Numbered from the stretch's first letter, positions 1 to 10,340 are shown. The stretch: 64,000 nt of DNA from CAYRHJ01 sp964424105 (GCA_964424105.1 CAYRHJ010000024.1:10255-74254), one strand, 5' to 3'. Notes: generated by a model from the letters alone, not told the origin. Made by a program: numbers and translations.

Positions 1-1548
1 GTTTCGGGGCATGCCCAGGCGTTCGGCGATGATGAGCGCGTTGCTGTTGCCCGGCTCACCCAGGCGGAGGCGATACAGTGGCTGAAGGGTCAGGGGATCG
101 AATTCGACCGACGCATTGTCGACCCGCGGTTCGATGAAAGCTACGGCTTTCAGGGCGGAGAGGTGGGTCGTTACGATGGCGCTGGCGCCTAGCCTCAGTA
201 ATTCTTCCATGACGGCGCGACCGATGGCGGCGCCTTCGTCGGGGTCGGTGCCGGCGCCCATTTCGTCAATCAGGACGAGGCTTCGCTTGTTCGCCCGCCG
301 CAGGATATCGAGCATGTTGGCGAGATGGGAACTGAAGGTGCTGAGGGATTGTTCGATGCTCTGTTCGTCACCGATGTCGGCGAAGATTTGGGCGTAAATG
401 GATACTTTGGAACCGCCGGCGACGGGGATGGGGATGCCCGCCTGTGCCATCAGGACGAGCAGGCCTATGGTTTTAAGTGCGACGGTCTTGCCGCCGGTGT
501 TGGGGCCGGTGATGACCAGGAGATCGAAATCTTCTCCCAGGCGCACGTCGATGGGGACGACGTTTCTGGTGAGGCCGTCGGAAGCGGTTTTGTGGCGAAA
601 TAGTTGTTCCAAGGCGGGGTGTCGAGCTTGGCGCAGGTCCAGGACGGGAATTTCGACATCTTCCAATTCCGGCACCCGTGCGTCAAAATCGCGAGCGTAA
701 CGAACCTTGGCGGTTTGTAAGTCGAGGACAGCCAGGGCGTTCAACGTCTTTTGGATTTCTGCGGCGTTCATGTGTACCAGACGAGACAAGTCGCCCAGTA
801 TACGGTTGACTTCCTTGTGTTCATCCAGCCCCATGCGAACGATGGAGTTGTTCAGCTCGACGGCTTCTGCCGGCTCGACGAACAGGGTGGCACCGGAATC
901 CGAACTGCGATGAACGATGCCCGGCACGCGTCCGCGATGGTCGGCTTTCAGGGGCAGGACGCGGCGGTCATCATGAAAAGTCGCGGAGGCGTACTGGAGG
1001 AATCGGGTGATGGATGACTGGCGGAGCAAACGCTTGAAAACGAGGTCGATTTGGTCCCTGGCTTTGGAAATGGCGGCGCGGATGTTGGCCAGCTTGGGGC
1101 TGGCGTGATCGCGTACGGCCCCACGGGTGTCGATGGCTTGCTGGATTTGGCGGGCGATGGGGGTGAAGTCGCCCACGCGTGCGGTCAGGCTGCGGAGCAA
1201 TTCGGCGTGGTCGGGAAGCTTCGCGGACCATAGACAAATCAGACCCGTGGTTTCCAACGTGTCCGCCACTTCTGCCAGTTGCTCGGAATCGATGCCCGAC
1301 GGTCGCCCCGTCTGGACTAACGCTTCGCTGATATCACGCACGCCACCGAGCGGCGGCAGACCCAGGGGAGAGCCAGCCACCGCCAGCAGCTCGCGGACCA
1401 AACCCAGCCAGCGTTGGACTTCCTGGAATGACTGTGATGGGGCGACTCGCAAGGCCAGGCTGCGCCCCAAGCGGTTGCTACAGCGCTCGGCCAACATTTC
1501 TCGGACGACGCCAAACTCCAGTTTTTCCAGTGTATGGGGATCGATCAT
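1..1548 (-). CDS. mutS2: Endonuclease MutS2 (3' end beyond window)
   Basis: MutS-family ATPase; MutS2 proteins suppress homologous recombination and/or act on collided ribosomes. The frame is open from an ATG at 1548 to the window edge (516 codons), beginning MIDPHTLEKLEFGVVREML, the usual MutS2 N-terminus. The helical core region is followed by Walker A GPNTGGKT (about residues 347-354) and Walker B LVLIDEMGAGTDPDEG, then a THLSALK segment typical of the MutS ATPase. No mismatch-binding domain I lies ahead of the core, which separates MutS2 from MutS. The C-terminal part, including any Smr nuclease domain, lies outside the window, so nuclease activity cannot be judged. Confidence 0.95.
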   Translation of the reverse strand, partial: MIDPHTLEKLEFGVVREMLAERCSNRLGRSLALRVAPSQSFQEVQRWLGLVRELLAVAGSPLGLPPLGGVRDISEALVQTGRPSGIDSEQLAEVADTLETTGLICLWSAKLPDHAELLRSLTARVGDFTPIARQIQQAIDTRGAVRDHASPKLANIRAAISKARDQIDLVFKRLLRQSSITRFLQYASATFHDDRRVLPLKADHRGRVPGIVHRSSDSGATLFVEPAEAVELNNSIVRMGLDEHKEVNRILGDLSRLVHMNAAEIQKTLNALAVLDLQTAKVRYARDFDARVPELEDVEIPVLDLRQARHPALEQLFRHKTASDGLTRNVVPIDVRLGEDFDLLVITGPNTGGKTVALKTIGLLVLMAQAGIPIPVAGGSKVSIYAQIFADIGDEQSIEQSLSTFSSHLANMLDILRRANKRSLVLIDEMGAGTDPDEGAAIGRAVMEELLRLGASAIVTTHLSALKAVAFIEPRVDNASVEFDPLTLQPLYRLRLGEPGNSNALIIAERLGMPRN

Positions 1549-1819
1549 TGGGTCGGTCCGATAGGATGCCTTTCAGTAAATTCTCGTGACGGGCCGGACG
1601 GTTTTGCGTTATAGTTATGCGACAAGGTCGGCGATCCAAGGCGGTTTCGCGGGCCGGTGCGTTGAAAACACACAATTTCGCAATTTTGCCGACGCCACCA
1701 CGCGGCTATAATAACCCAAACGAGCCGTTCGACGAGCCTTCGCGTGATGGCAAGGAGTCGGTCGACGCCAAACCTGCGGGTCAGGCGTTGACTCCGAGCG
1801 TGCGCCAAGCATTGGTTGC

Positions 1820-1841
1820 GACCGCTCCCTGACGGTCGCGG
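1820..1841 (-). repeat. Dispersed palindromic repeat, family A
   Basis: Copy of the sequence GCGACCGTCAGGGAGCGGTC (here reverse complemented), which recurs at least eight times in the window. It lies in the 348-bp gap between divergent mutS2 and the HtrA gene (1549-1896). I see no gene in that gap; it should carry the promoters of both flanking genes. Confidence 0.75.
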
Positions 1842-1896
1842 GTCGGAAGGCATTGCCGCGTACGCGCAGAAAGAGCGTTGACAGAGCATTAGGAGC

Positions 1897-3408
1897 ATGG
1901 GAAGGATGCAAATCAATTTCAATTCGAAACGACGGTCGAGCGCCGAAATCGCCATGAACCTATTTCCACCCGTTTACACCAGGACAAGACCTTGGCCGGG
2001 ACTGCCGCGACTTCGAATCATCCTGGCGTTGTTACTATTCGCGGCGGCGGTCGGGTGGCCAAGCATGGTCATCGCGGAGGATTGGCCTCAACTTTCGCGG
2101 AGCAACCTGAAAACGCTTCAGGAGAGTTTTTCCAAGATCGCAGATGAGGTCAAGCCGAGCGTCGTGGCCATTCGAACGTTTACGGGAAGCGATGGCCGCG
2201 GGGACCGAAGCATTCTGCGGGCGTTGAGTCAAGGTGCGGGGGTGGTCATTCGCCCCAACGGATACATTTTGACCAACAACCACGTGATTGAGGACGCCAC
2301 GCACGTTTCGGTGATGTTGCACGACGGGACGGAATACGACGGGACGATCGTTCAATCTGACGTGCGGAGCGATCTGGCGGTCCTGCGGATCGACGCCGTC
2401 GGGTTGAAGGCTGCGGCGATTGGCAATCACGACGAACTGCGGGTCGGTCATTGGGCATTCGCGGTGGGCAATCCGTTTGGTTTGGCCAATTTCACGGGGC
2501 GGGCGTCGTTTTCGGTGGGCAATATCAGTGCATTTGGCCGGAACCTGACGGACCAGCTCGACATGACGGACACGCGATACTATGGGAACCTGATCGAGAC
2601 GTCGGCGGCCATCAATCCCGGCAATAGCGGTGGGCCGTTGTTTAATATTGATGGGAAGGTCATCGGCATCGTAACGGCGATCGAAACACGATCGGGCGTT
2701 ACGGAAGGTGTCGGATTCGCGATCCCGCTGACGGCACGCACGCGAGGCATCATCGAGACGCTGGAGCAAGGCGACGAGGTTCGTTACGGTTATCTGGGTG
2801 TGCGGGTGGACAAGGACCCGCCGGAAACGTGGCATGAGGTGGCAGGGGTTCGCGTTCGCGGCGCCCGGATGGGCGAGGTGATGGATGGACCCGCAGCCCG
2901 CGCCGGACTTCGCGACGGTGACGTGGTCGTGGAATTCGACGGCACGCCCATCGACGACTATGACCACCTGGTCCGGCTGGTGGGGGCGACGCCCGTCGGA
3001 TCGGATGTTCGAACTCGATATGTACGCCTGGGGCGGCAACAGGCGACGAATATAACGTTGGCGGAGCGCCCGATCGCCGCCCGGGAGCAGGTGGTTTTAG
3101 CCGACGGGACGGCGGTTCCCACGATCAACTGGCGAGGCGCGATATTGACGGAGATCACACAACGCATTCGCGCGGTGATGGGATTGGAGACGCGCGTGGG
3201 CGGACTGTTGGTCGTAGGGGTCAGGCCCGCCTCGGACGCGGCGGTTCGGGGTATGGACGTTGAACAGATTATTGTTTCGGTGAATGATCAACCGGTGCGG
3301 ACATTTGACGAATTTCGCCAGGCCCGCGAAGCGGCGAAAGCCAACGTCCTGTTGCAATCGGCGACGCAGGACGTTTTTTCATTCGAGATGCCGAAACCTG
3401 CGCGGTGA
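1897..3408 (+). CDS. HtrA/DegP-type periplasmic serine protease with PDZ domains
   Basis: Trypsin-like envelope protease of the HtrA/DegP/DegQ family, expected to degrade or refold damaged exported proteins. The catalytic triad is visible: His129 in TNNHV, Asp159 in SDLAVLRI and Ser244 in the family motif GNSGGPL. A hydrophobic segment at about residues 38-60 (ending MVIAED) is a signal peptide or anchor. After the protease domain (to about residue 290) there are two PDZ-like regions, about 295-390 (GYLGVRV...AARAGLRDGDVVVEFDG) and 410-495. The second is divergent. The start at 1897 gives a long N-terminus; ATG 1954 (MNLFPPVY) is an equally good alternative. The second PDZ is weaker evidence than the protease domain. 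Confidence 0.93.
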   Translation: MGRMQINFNSKRRSSAEIAMNLFPPVYTRTRPWPGLPRLRIILALLLFAAAVGWPSMVIAEDWPQLSRSNLKTLQESFSKIADEVKPSVVAIRTFTGSDGRGDRSILRALSQGAGVVIRPNGYILTNNHVIEDATHVSVMLHDGTEYDGTIVQSDVRSDLAVLRIDAVGLKAAAIGNHDELRVGHWAFAVGNPFGLANFTGRASFSVGNISAFGRNLTDQLDMTDTRYYGNLIETSAAINPGNSGGPLFNIDGKVIGIVTAIETRSGVTEGVGFAIPLTARTRGIIETLEQGDEVRYGYLGVRVDKDPPETWHEVAGVRVRGARMGEVMDGPAARAGLRDGDVVVEFDGTPIDDYDHLVRLVGATPVGSDVRTRYVRLGRQQATNITLAERPIAAREQVVLADGTAVPTINWRGAILTEITQRIRAVMGLETRVGGLLVVGVRPASDAAVRGMDVEQIIVSVNDQPVRTFDEFRQAREAAKANVLLQSATQDVFSFEMPKPAR

Positions 3409-3553
3409 CCGGTTCGGTCGATGATCCTTTCGTGCCCATGCCAACCCGAATGATACCTATGCGAAACGTTCGCGCCTGAAACAGGAGGCAGCGACCGTTG
3501 ACGGATCAAGGATCAACATAGACTCGTGGGTCGGATAAGACGACGTAAGAGAA

Positions 3554-3579
3554 GACCGCTCGCTTTGCGCTCGCGGCTC
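3554..3579 (-). repeat. Dispersed palindromic repeat, family B
   Basis: Copy of a 26-bp unit with core GCGAGCGCAAAGCGAGCGG, related to family A (same outer arms, different centre). It lies in the 317-bp gap 3409-3725 between the protease gene and queC. Nothing else recognisable is in the gap apart from the queC Shine-Dalgarno. Confidence 0.75.
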
Positions 3580-3725
3580 GTAAAGATGCGGTCCTGATAC
3601 TCGACACGAGAATTCGTGGTTCACATGGAAATGTGCGACGATGGCGTGAACCAATAGCGTGTGTCTGTAGAATGCATCAGTAGCGTGCAGCAATGGAGTG
3701 CCTCGGTCGTCAGGAGTGATCGGTC

Positions 3726-4409
3726 TTGGCTAGGGCAGTGGTTCTGTTGTCGGGAGGGTTGGATTCAGCCACGACGGCTGCGCTGGCGGCGGAGCAGGGA
3801 TTTGAATTGTATGCGTTGACGATGGCGTACGGTCAGCGTCACGAGTTTGAAATGGTGGCGGCGGATCGTGTGGCGCAATCGCTTGGCGTATGCCGGCATG
3901 TCGTGCAGACCATTGATTTGCGAGCGTTCGGCGGATCGGCGTTGACGGATCGAATTGACGTCCCACTGGATCGCGACGAGTTGGCGATGGCCCATTCGAT
4001 TCCGGTTACGTACGTGCCGGCACGGAACACGATCTTCCTGGCCTACGCGTTGGCTTTCGCGGAGAGCGTGGGGGCGTTTGACATATTCATCGGGGTCAAC
4101 GCGGTGGACTACAGCGGATATCCGGATTGCCGGCTGGTGTTCATCGAGGTGTTCGAGGCGCTGGCCAATCTGGGGACGGCGGCGGCGATCGAGGGTCGGG
4201 GTCGATTTCGGATCCAGGCGCCGTTGATTCGGATGAGCAAGGCGCAGATCATACTGGAAGGGGTTCGGCTGGGGATGAATTTGGGAATCACGCACAGTTG
4301 TTACGGTCCCCGGGATGATGGTGCGGCCTGCGGACGATGCGACAGTTGCCGGATTCGATTGCGGGGGTTTCAAGAGGCTGGCGTGGCCGACCCGACACGA
4401 TACGCCTGA
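3726..4409 (+). CDS. queC: 7-cyano-7-deazaguanine synthase QueC
   Basis: ATP-dependent conversion of 7-carboxy-7-deazaguanine to preQ0 for queuosine or archaeosine-type modification. The PP-loop motif SGGLDS is at residues 9-14, and the zinc-site cysteines C192, C202, C205 and C208 (HSCYGP...CGRCDSC) are all present. The conserved GVNAVDYSGYPDCR segment binds substrate. Length 227 aa is normal. The start is a TTG at 3726, chosen because AGGAGT lies about 10 bp upstream and the motif is at the usual distance from the N-terminus. The last 31 bp of the gene plus its stop are part of a 39-bp duplication with the rsmG start (4376-4414 and 4556-4594). Other que genes are not in the window. Confidence 0.96.
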   Translation: MARAVVLLSGGLDSATTAALAAEQGFELYALTMAYGQRHEFEMVAADRVAQSLGVCRHVVQTIDLRAFGGSALTDRIDVPLDRDELAMAHSIPVTYVPARNTIFLAYALAFAESVGAFDIFIGVNAVDYSGYPDCRLVFIEVFEALANLGTAAAIEGRGRFRIQAPLIRMSKAQIILEGVRLGMNLGITHSCYGPRDDGAACGRCDSCRIRLRGFQEAGVADPTRYA

Positions 4410-4487
4410 ACCATCAAGAGGCTGGCGCGTCCGACCCCGCACGATAGGCAAATGACGTGAAAGTGTCGTCCACACTCTTTCATCGGC

Positions 4488-4517
4488 TCCCCCACCTCCA
4501 AAGGAGGTGGGCCACCC
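4488..4517. repeat. Family D hairpin repeat
   Basis: Perfect palindrome CCCACCTCCAAAGGAGGTGG followed by GCCACCC; a second near-identical copy with the same flank is at 23045-23074. The arms are the complement and the sequence of a Shine-Dalgarno motif. Confidence 0.75.
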
Positions 4518-4520
4518 AGC

Positions 4521-4548
4521 CTGGAGTCCGGCTTTCGCCGGAGTGACG
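4521..4548 (-). repeat. Family C palindrome (GTCATTCCGGCG-type)
   Basis: Variant of GTCATTCCGGCGAAAGCCGG, a palindrome of the kind dispersed through many bacterial genomes. It is one of about a dozen copies in this window and sits between queC and rsmG. Confidence 0.75.
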
Positions 4549-4592
4549 AGGGTTTGGCTGGCGTGGCCGACCCGACACGATACGCCTGAACC

Positions 4593-5297
4593 ATGTCCAA
4601 CGACGATCATGCGGTCTATGACGAATCATTGCGGGCGGCGGCGCGATCGCTGGGGATGGAACTGACTGCGTCTGCAATTGCACAGCTTGGGCGTCACTAT
4701 GAAATGGTGGTTGAAGCCAATCGGCGGTTCAACCTGACGCGGATCACGGAAGCAGCCGCCTTTGCGGTGAAGCATCATGCCGATTCGCTGGCACTGTTGT
4801 CATGGGTCGGGCAGGGTGTGTCAGACGCTGGGGGACTAAGCGGTCGGGTGCAGGTTCTGGACGTTGGGACGGGGGCGGGTCTGCCGGCGGTTCCGCTGGC
4901 AATTGTCCGGCCTGATTGGGCGGTGACGGCCATCGATGGTACGGGTAAGAAGGCGCGATTCGTGGGTGAATGTGCTGTGGCCTTGGGATTGGCGAATCTT
5001 TCGGCTGTGCAGGCCCGCGCGGAAATCTGGAATCCCAGCGGTCAGTTCGATATCGTGGCGATGAAGGCCTTGGGACCGCTGAAACGGTGTTTGGCCACTT
5101 CCGCGAGACACGTACGACCCGGCGGATTCCTGGTGTGTTACAAGACGCCGGAGTTGGCCGCCGATGAAATCGAATCGGGATTGGGATATTCCGAGAAGCT
5201 GGGGTGGCCGGTGGCGGTGCGATACGATTATGAATTGCCCTTGGGCGACGAAGTTCTACGGCGGACGTTTTGGGTGTTTCAATCACCGGGGCGATAG
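4593..5297 (+). CDS. rsmG: 16S rRNA (guanine-527-N7)-methyltransferase RsmG (GidB)
   Basis: SAM-dependent methyltransferase that modifies G527 of 16S rRNA. The family pattern is clear: NLTRIT near residue 48, SAM motif VLDVGTGAGLPAVPLA at about 88-104, and a KK-containing loop TGKKARFV. The C-terminal half carries MKALGPLKRCLATSARHVRPGG. Length 234 aa is usual. The ATG at 4593 is inside the duplicated 39-bp unit. Its 3' end overlaps the convergent anti-sigma gene by 15 bp, so the two transcripts are antisense at their ends. Confidence 0.95.
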   Translation: MSNDDHAVYDESLRAAARSLGMELTASAIAQLGRHYEMVVEANRRFNLTRITEAAAFAVKHHADSLALLSWVGQGVSDAGGLSGRVQVLDVGTGAGLPAVPLAIVRPDWAVTAIDGTGKKARFVGECAVALGLANLSAVQARAEIWNPSGQFDIVAMKALGPLKRCLATSARHVRPGGFLVCYKTPELAADEIESGLGYSEKLGWPVAVRYDYELPLGDEVLRRTFWVFQSPGR

Positions 5298-6815
5298 TTG
5301 ACCCGGTTCACCGGATGGGGGTTTGATGGCCTCGACCGGTGCAATCAGGCGGACGTGCAGCGTGATCATCTCGCTTTCGGTCGTGATGACATCGTGTGAC
5401 TCGCGCATGGGTGACAATTCCTGCTTCGCCGCCGGCGGTTCCACATAATGGTCGGTATGTGAAGACGGCTGAAACGGAATTCCCAGGCTATTCAACATTT
5501 GTTCAAGCGGACCTGACGAATCGGCTGCGCCTCTTTCCGAGCCGCGACCGTCAGGGAGCGGTCTCGCGCGGTGCTTGGCGCCCTTCGCGCTGATCATTTG
5601 GGCGAGCTGCTGCGATTGTCGCCATCCTTGCACACTGATCACGTCGCCGACGGATAGCGAGATGTCGCGCGGCGACGTCGATGGGCCGGCCAGCTCGTTG
5701 ATCAATTCCGGTACTTCGGAGCGGGCGATCGTCAGGTTGACCCCCAGAATCTCGGTCTGCGGGATCGCGATTGAACCTGCGAACCGGCCTCGCCGGGCGA
5801 GTTCTTCGCCGACGCCGCGACCTTGGACTTCTTCATTTATGTCATCCGTTCCAGCCTGCGCTACCGGCGAAGTCGGCGCAGCGTATTCGGTCGGCGCCAC
5901 CGTCGGGCTGGTGTCGCCGAATACCATTTGTCGCCATGACGAGGCGACCACTTGGCCCCGCTGTGTGATGGATCGCTGACAGGCTAACAGGTCGCTGTTT
6001 GATCGACAGGCAACGGTCAGCACGACCGATTGATCGATGGACACCTCGGTTGGCGCATCATTCACATCCGCATGAAATGGTTCGGGGGTGGCGAATTCAT
6101 CTATCGAGGCCGTCGCGGGCGCTGCTTCCGTCACTCCGGCGAATGCCGGAGTCCAGACACCCGCGTTGAGAGCTGGATTCCGGCTGGCGCCGGAATGACG
6201 CATGGGGGCCGTCGCGTGTCGAAGCGCGTCACTTTCGTCATGCGTCGCCGGCGGCGATAGCAAACCCGTTGCGAGATTGCCCGGCTGCGTCTTTTGGGCA
6301 TGGCTCAACGCGGTCATATCAGACCGCTCGACGTTGGATCGGGCGGCGGCACTATCGGCGGATTCATCGAAAGCCGCCCGGCTTCGGATTTCGACCGGCT
6401 CCATCGGGCGGGTGGCGTCAGATAGCGCGATGGGTGTCGATCGGCGACTCACTTGATTCAGCGACCACAGGCCCACGGAAACGGAAAAGATGACCATGGC
6501 TGCCACGGCCAGCAGTGATCGCAACCGTGGCCAGGTCCAGGGCGTTTTTTGGCTGACCCAGGGATCGTCGCCCAGAATATGCCGCCGTTCCAGTTTTTCG
6601 AGAACTTCATTCACGAGCGACGCGGGGGCGAGCTCACGCGGCAATCGGCGGACCTCGTCCACCGTCTGCCGCAGCTCTTCCAAACGAGCCTTGGCTTCGG
6701 GATCACGTTGCAGGCGGCGCTCGACGGCATTCATCTGCGACGGGCTTAGCTCCCCGTCGAGATAGGCTGACAGTTGCTCACCCAGTCGTTTCGTTTTTCG
6801 CGGCTTCTTGCCCAT
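5283..6815 (-). CDS. Membrane-anchored anti-sigma factor with long repeat-containing extracytoplasmic part
   Basis: Probable regulator that holds the ECF sigma factor encoded 6 bp upstream. The N-terminal 75 residues (LSAYLDGELSPSQMNAVERRL) resemble the anti-sigma helical domain, but the HxxxCxxC zinc motif is absent. One transmembrane segment follows (about residues 96-116, LLAVAAMVIFSVSVGLW). The remaining ~390 residues should be extracytoplasmic and look poorly ordered, rich in Ala, Ser, Thr and Pro. Two stretches are translated dispersed repeats: residues about 204-230 (MRHSGASRNP...VWTPAFAGVTEA, family C twice) and about 418-426 (LPDGRGSER, family A). They preserve the frame. A C-terminal domain (about residues 340-505) includes LGVNLTIARSEVPELINELA and a terminal segment ITLHVRLIAP; I do not recognise its family. 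Confidence 0.8.
   Translation of the reverse strand: MGKKPRKTKRLGEQLSAYLDGELSPSQMNAVERRLQRDPEAKARLEELRQTVDEVRRLPRELAPASLVNEVLEKLERRHILGDDPWVSQKTPWTWPRLRSLLAVAAMVIFSVSVGLWSLNQVSRRSTPIALSDATRPMEPVEIRSRAAFDESADSAAARSNVERSDMTALSHAQKTQPGNLATGLLSPPATHDESDALRHATAPMRHSGASRNPALNAGVWTPAFAGVTEAAPATASIDEFATPEPFHADVNDAPTEVSIDQSVVLTVACRSNSDLLACQRSITQRGQVVASSWRQMVFGDTSPTVAPTEYAAPTSPVAQAGTDDINEEVQGRGVGEELARRGRFAGSIAIPQTEILGVNLTIARSEVPELINELAGPSTSPRDISLSVGDVISVQGWRQSQQLAQMISAKGAKHRARPLPDGRGSERGAADSSGPLEQMLNSLGIPFQPSSHTDHYVEPPAAKQELSPMRESHDVITTESEMITLHVRLIAPVEAIKPPSGEPGQLSPR
5539..5563 (+). repeat. Family A repeat inside the anti-sigma gene
   Basis: A full family A unit (core GCGACCGTCAGGGAGCGGTC) lies within the coding frame and is translated as LPDGRGSER on the minus strand. 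It keeps the frame open. Confidence 0.85.
6129..6200. repeat. Pair of inverted family C palindromes inside the anti-sigma gene
   Basis: Two family C units face each other at 6129-6156 and 6173-6200, separated by 16 bp. Both are read through by the anti-sigma frame as an SGASRNP...WTPAFAGVT insertion of about 25 residues. Confidence 0.85.
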
Positions 6816-6821
6816 TGGATT

Positions 6822-7439
6822 TCACACGAGTGAATCGTTCACAGTAATTTTCAATGCCTCGCGAAGCGCCTCGCGTGCCCGAAAGACTCGCGACTTCACC
6901 GTTCCGACGGGGACGTCCATGATTTCGGCGATTTGACGGTAATCACAGCCTTCGATGTCTCGCAAAACGATCATGGCTCGATGATGTTCGTCCAGTGCCG
7001 GCAGGGCTTGGGTTACGAGTTCGAGCGCTTCTCCTTTCTCGGCGACCGCGGCCGGTGACGCTGCCGATGGATCGACCGTTTCGTGCCTTTCGGGTTGGCC
7101 ATCCGATCGTGTTCGATCGAGCGGCTCCACATAGCGTAGGCGGGCTTTTCGGCGATGCGTCAACGACAGATTCACGGCGATGCGGAAAATCCAGGTATAG
7201 AAACTGCTCCGTGTTTGAAAGCGGTCCAGGGCTTGATATGCCTTCAAGAACGCCTCCTGGGTCAGATCGCGGGCGTCTTCGCGGTGCCCGCAGATTCGCA
7301 GGCAGGTATTGAAAATGCGGTCCTGATAACGGGTCACCAGCAGGGCGAACGCCTGCACCTGCCCCTCCCGCGTTTGACGCACGAGCGTGACGTCGTCCGG
7401 ATCGACCGTCGTCTGTGCCTGCCGCAATGCTGCTCCCAT
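6822..7439 (-). CDS. ECF (sigma-E/W-like) RNA polymerase sigma factor
   Basis: Region 2 is intact (FALLVTRYQDRIFNTCLRICG, then DARDLTQEAFLKAYQALDRF and SFYTWIFRIAVNLSL). Region 4.2 reads YRQIAEIMDVPVGTVKSRVFRAREALREAL with the usual helix-turn-helix. Length 205 aa suits a group 4 sigma factor. It lies directly upstream of the membrane anti-sigma gene, which starts 6 bp after its stop, so the pair should be co-transcribed and autoregulated. ATG 7439 places region 2 at the normal distance. The promoters it recognises cannot be assigned from this window. Confidence 0.94.
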   Translation of the reverse strand: MGAALRQAQTTVDPDDVTLVRQTREGQVQAFALLVTRYQDRIFNTCLRICGHREDARDLTQEAFLKAYQALDRFQTRSSFYTWIFRIAVNLSLTHRRKARLRYVEPLDRTRSDGQPERHETVDPSAASPAAVAEKGEALELVTQALPALDEHHRAMIVLRDIEGCDYRQIAEIMDVPVGTVKSRVFRAREALREALKITVNDSLV

Positions 7440-7684
7440 TCAATAACTTGGACGCGCAGCCCGCGATTAAGTTCCCTGATTCAAAAAGGTTATCGGGCGG
7501 GCCGGCATCCGCGATCTGCATCATCGAGACGGGCCCGGGGCGGGTCAATGACAAATTGCCGCGGCTGCGTTTCACTGGGCGGCGCATTGCGTGAAGGTCG
7601 ATGAACAACTAGAAATTGGTGCCCGTTGTTGAAGAATCGCTTCGGTGCACCGAACACAGATAATGAATAGGAGGAGAACTTCCC

Positions 7685-9487
<1,803 letters not shown>

Positions 9488-9506
9488 CGGAGTATCTTGA
9501 GCAAAA

Positions 9507-9530
9507 GGCAGGTGCAAGCACCTGCCCTAC
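9507..9530 (-). repeat. REP hairpin (GTAG type)
   Basis: On the minus strand reads GTAG, then the perfect inverted repeat GGCAGGTGC/GCACCTGCC with a TT loop. It is identical to the copies at 9684-9707 and 10317-10340. A GTAG or GGAG foot before a hairpin is the hallmark of REPs recognised by RAYT transposases. Confidence 0.9.
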
Positions 9531-9683
9531 GCGTCTGTAGCGATAAGGCGTAGTATAAAGACCCAAAGGCGTGTGCGGATCAACGAGGCCGTATGGGTGA
9601 TCAACAAAGGATCGCCCCGGATGAGACACGCCATGGTGGCGATGTTCGGGATCAGGCTCCGGGGACGAACCAAAACCAGTCCT

Positions 9684-9707
9684 GTAGGGCAGGTGCTTGC
9701 ACCTGCC
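9684..9707 (+). repeat. REP hairpin (GTAG type), upstream of RAYT
   Basis: GTAG followed by the 9-bp-arm hairpin GGCAGGTGC/GCACCTGCC, ending 43 bp before the RAYT start. With the copy at 10317-10340, which is in opposite orientation, it brackets the transposase gene. Confidence 0.9.
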
Positions 9708-9750
9708 TTGACGAATGGCCGTCAAACCAGCAAGCGGCTATGCTTCGGCC

Positions 9751-10296
9751 ATGCCAAGATACGTCCGCTGGCGTGAGAAAGGAGCCACGTACTTCTTCAC
9801 GGTCGTGACCCATGGGAGGCGACGCATCCTTACCGGTCGGATGACGCGCGGGATGCTCCGGCGAGCATTCGCATCGGTGCGGCGGAGACTTCCGTTTGAT
9901 CTCTTGGCCTATGTGTTGTTGCCGGACCACTTGCATTGCATCTGGATGCTGCCGGATGACGATGACGATTTTCCAACGCGCTGGCGGCAGATCAAGACGG
10001 TTTTCACGCGTGCGTACCTCGCCTCGGGCGGTTCCGACAGCGCTGTGACTCGGAGAAGCCGCACGGAAGGACGTCGCGGTGTGTGGCAACCGCGTTACTG
10101 GGAACATCGCATCAGCGATGAGGAAGACTACGTGCGACACCGGGATTACATTCATCTGAATCCCGTCCGGCACGGATACGTGGAGCGACCCGAAGACTGG
10201 CCGTGGTCGAGCTTCCATCGCCACGTGCGGCTGGGCACGTTGGATCCACAATGGCCCGGATTGAGCCCGGTCGAGTTGCCGGAGATCAACGAGTGA
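9751..10296 (+). CDS. REP-associated tyrosine transposase (RAYT, Y1/HUH family)
   Basis: Single-strand nuclease of the IS200-like Y1 transposase family that cuts REP DNA. The N-terminus MPRYVRWREKGATYFFTVVT is typical. The HUH metal site is HLH in LLPDHLHCIWML, and the C-terminal signature contains DYIHLNPVRHGYV with the candidate nucleophile tyrosine, then PEDWPWSSF. At 181 aa it is full length and intact. I chose ATG 9751 because an earlier in-frame start at 9715 would add a non-conserved 12-residue tail. Inverted GTAG-type REPs flank it on both sides, as in domesticated RAYT loci. Confidence 0.93.
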   Translation: MPRYVRWREKGATYFFTVVTHGRRRILTGRMTRGMLRRAFASVRRRLPFDLLAYVLLPDHLHCIWMLPDDDDDFPTRWRQIKTVFTRAYLASGGSDSAVTRRSRTEGRRGVWQPRYWEHRISDEEDYVRHRDYIHLNPVRHGYVERPEDWPWSSFHRHVRLGTLDPQWPGLSPVELPEINE

Positions 10297-10316
10297 TCGG
10301 GCCAATGTTTGGTGCA

Positions 10317-10340
10317 GGCAGGTGCAAGCACCTGCCCTAC
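10317..10340 (-). repeat. REP hairpin (GTAG type), downstream of RAYT
   Basis: Third identical copy of the GTAG-hairpin REP, in opposite orientation to the copy upstream of the transposase. It lies between the RAYT stop and the convergent rnhA end and could also serve as a transcript end. Confidence 0.9.

Larger units (their letters stand above)
4376..4594 (+). repeat. 39-bp direct duplication bracketing a repeat-filled spacer between queC and rsmG
   Basis: Bases 4376-4414 (end of queC, its TGA and ACCAT) recur exactly at 4556-4594, where the final ATG is the rsmG start. A decayed third copy (GAGGCTGGCG...) begins near 4419. Between the copies are a family D hairpin (4488-4517) and a family C palindrome (4521-4548). 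The arrangement suggests queC and rsmG once abutted (TGA-ACC-ATG) and were pushed apart by a duplication that brought in repeat DNA. Confidence 0.85.

Noticed and set aside
2035..3039. 334-codon minus-strand frame opposite the HtrA gene
   Set aside because: Antisense shadow with no domain; the plus strand has a full catalytic triad.
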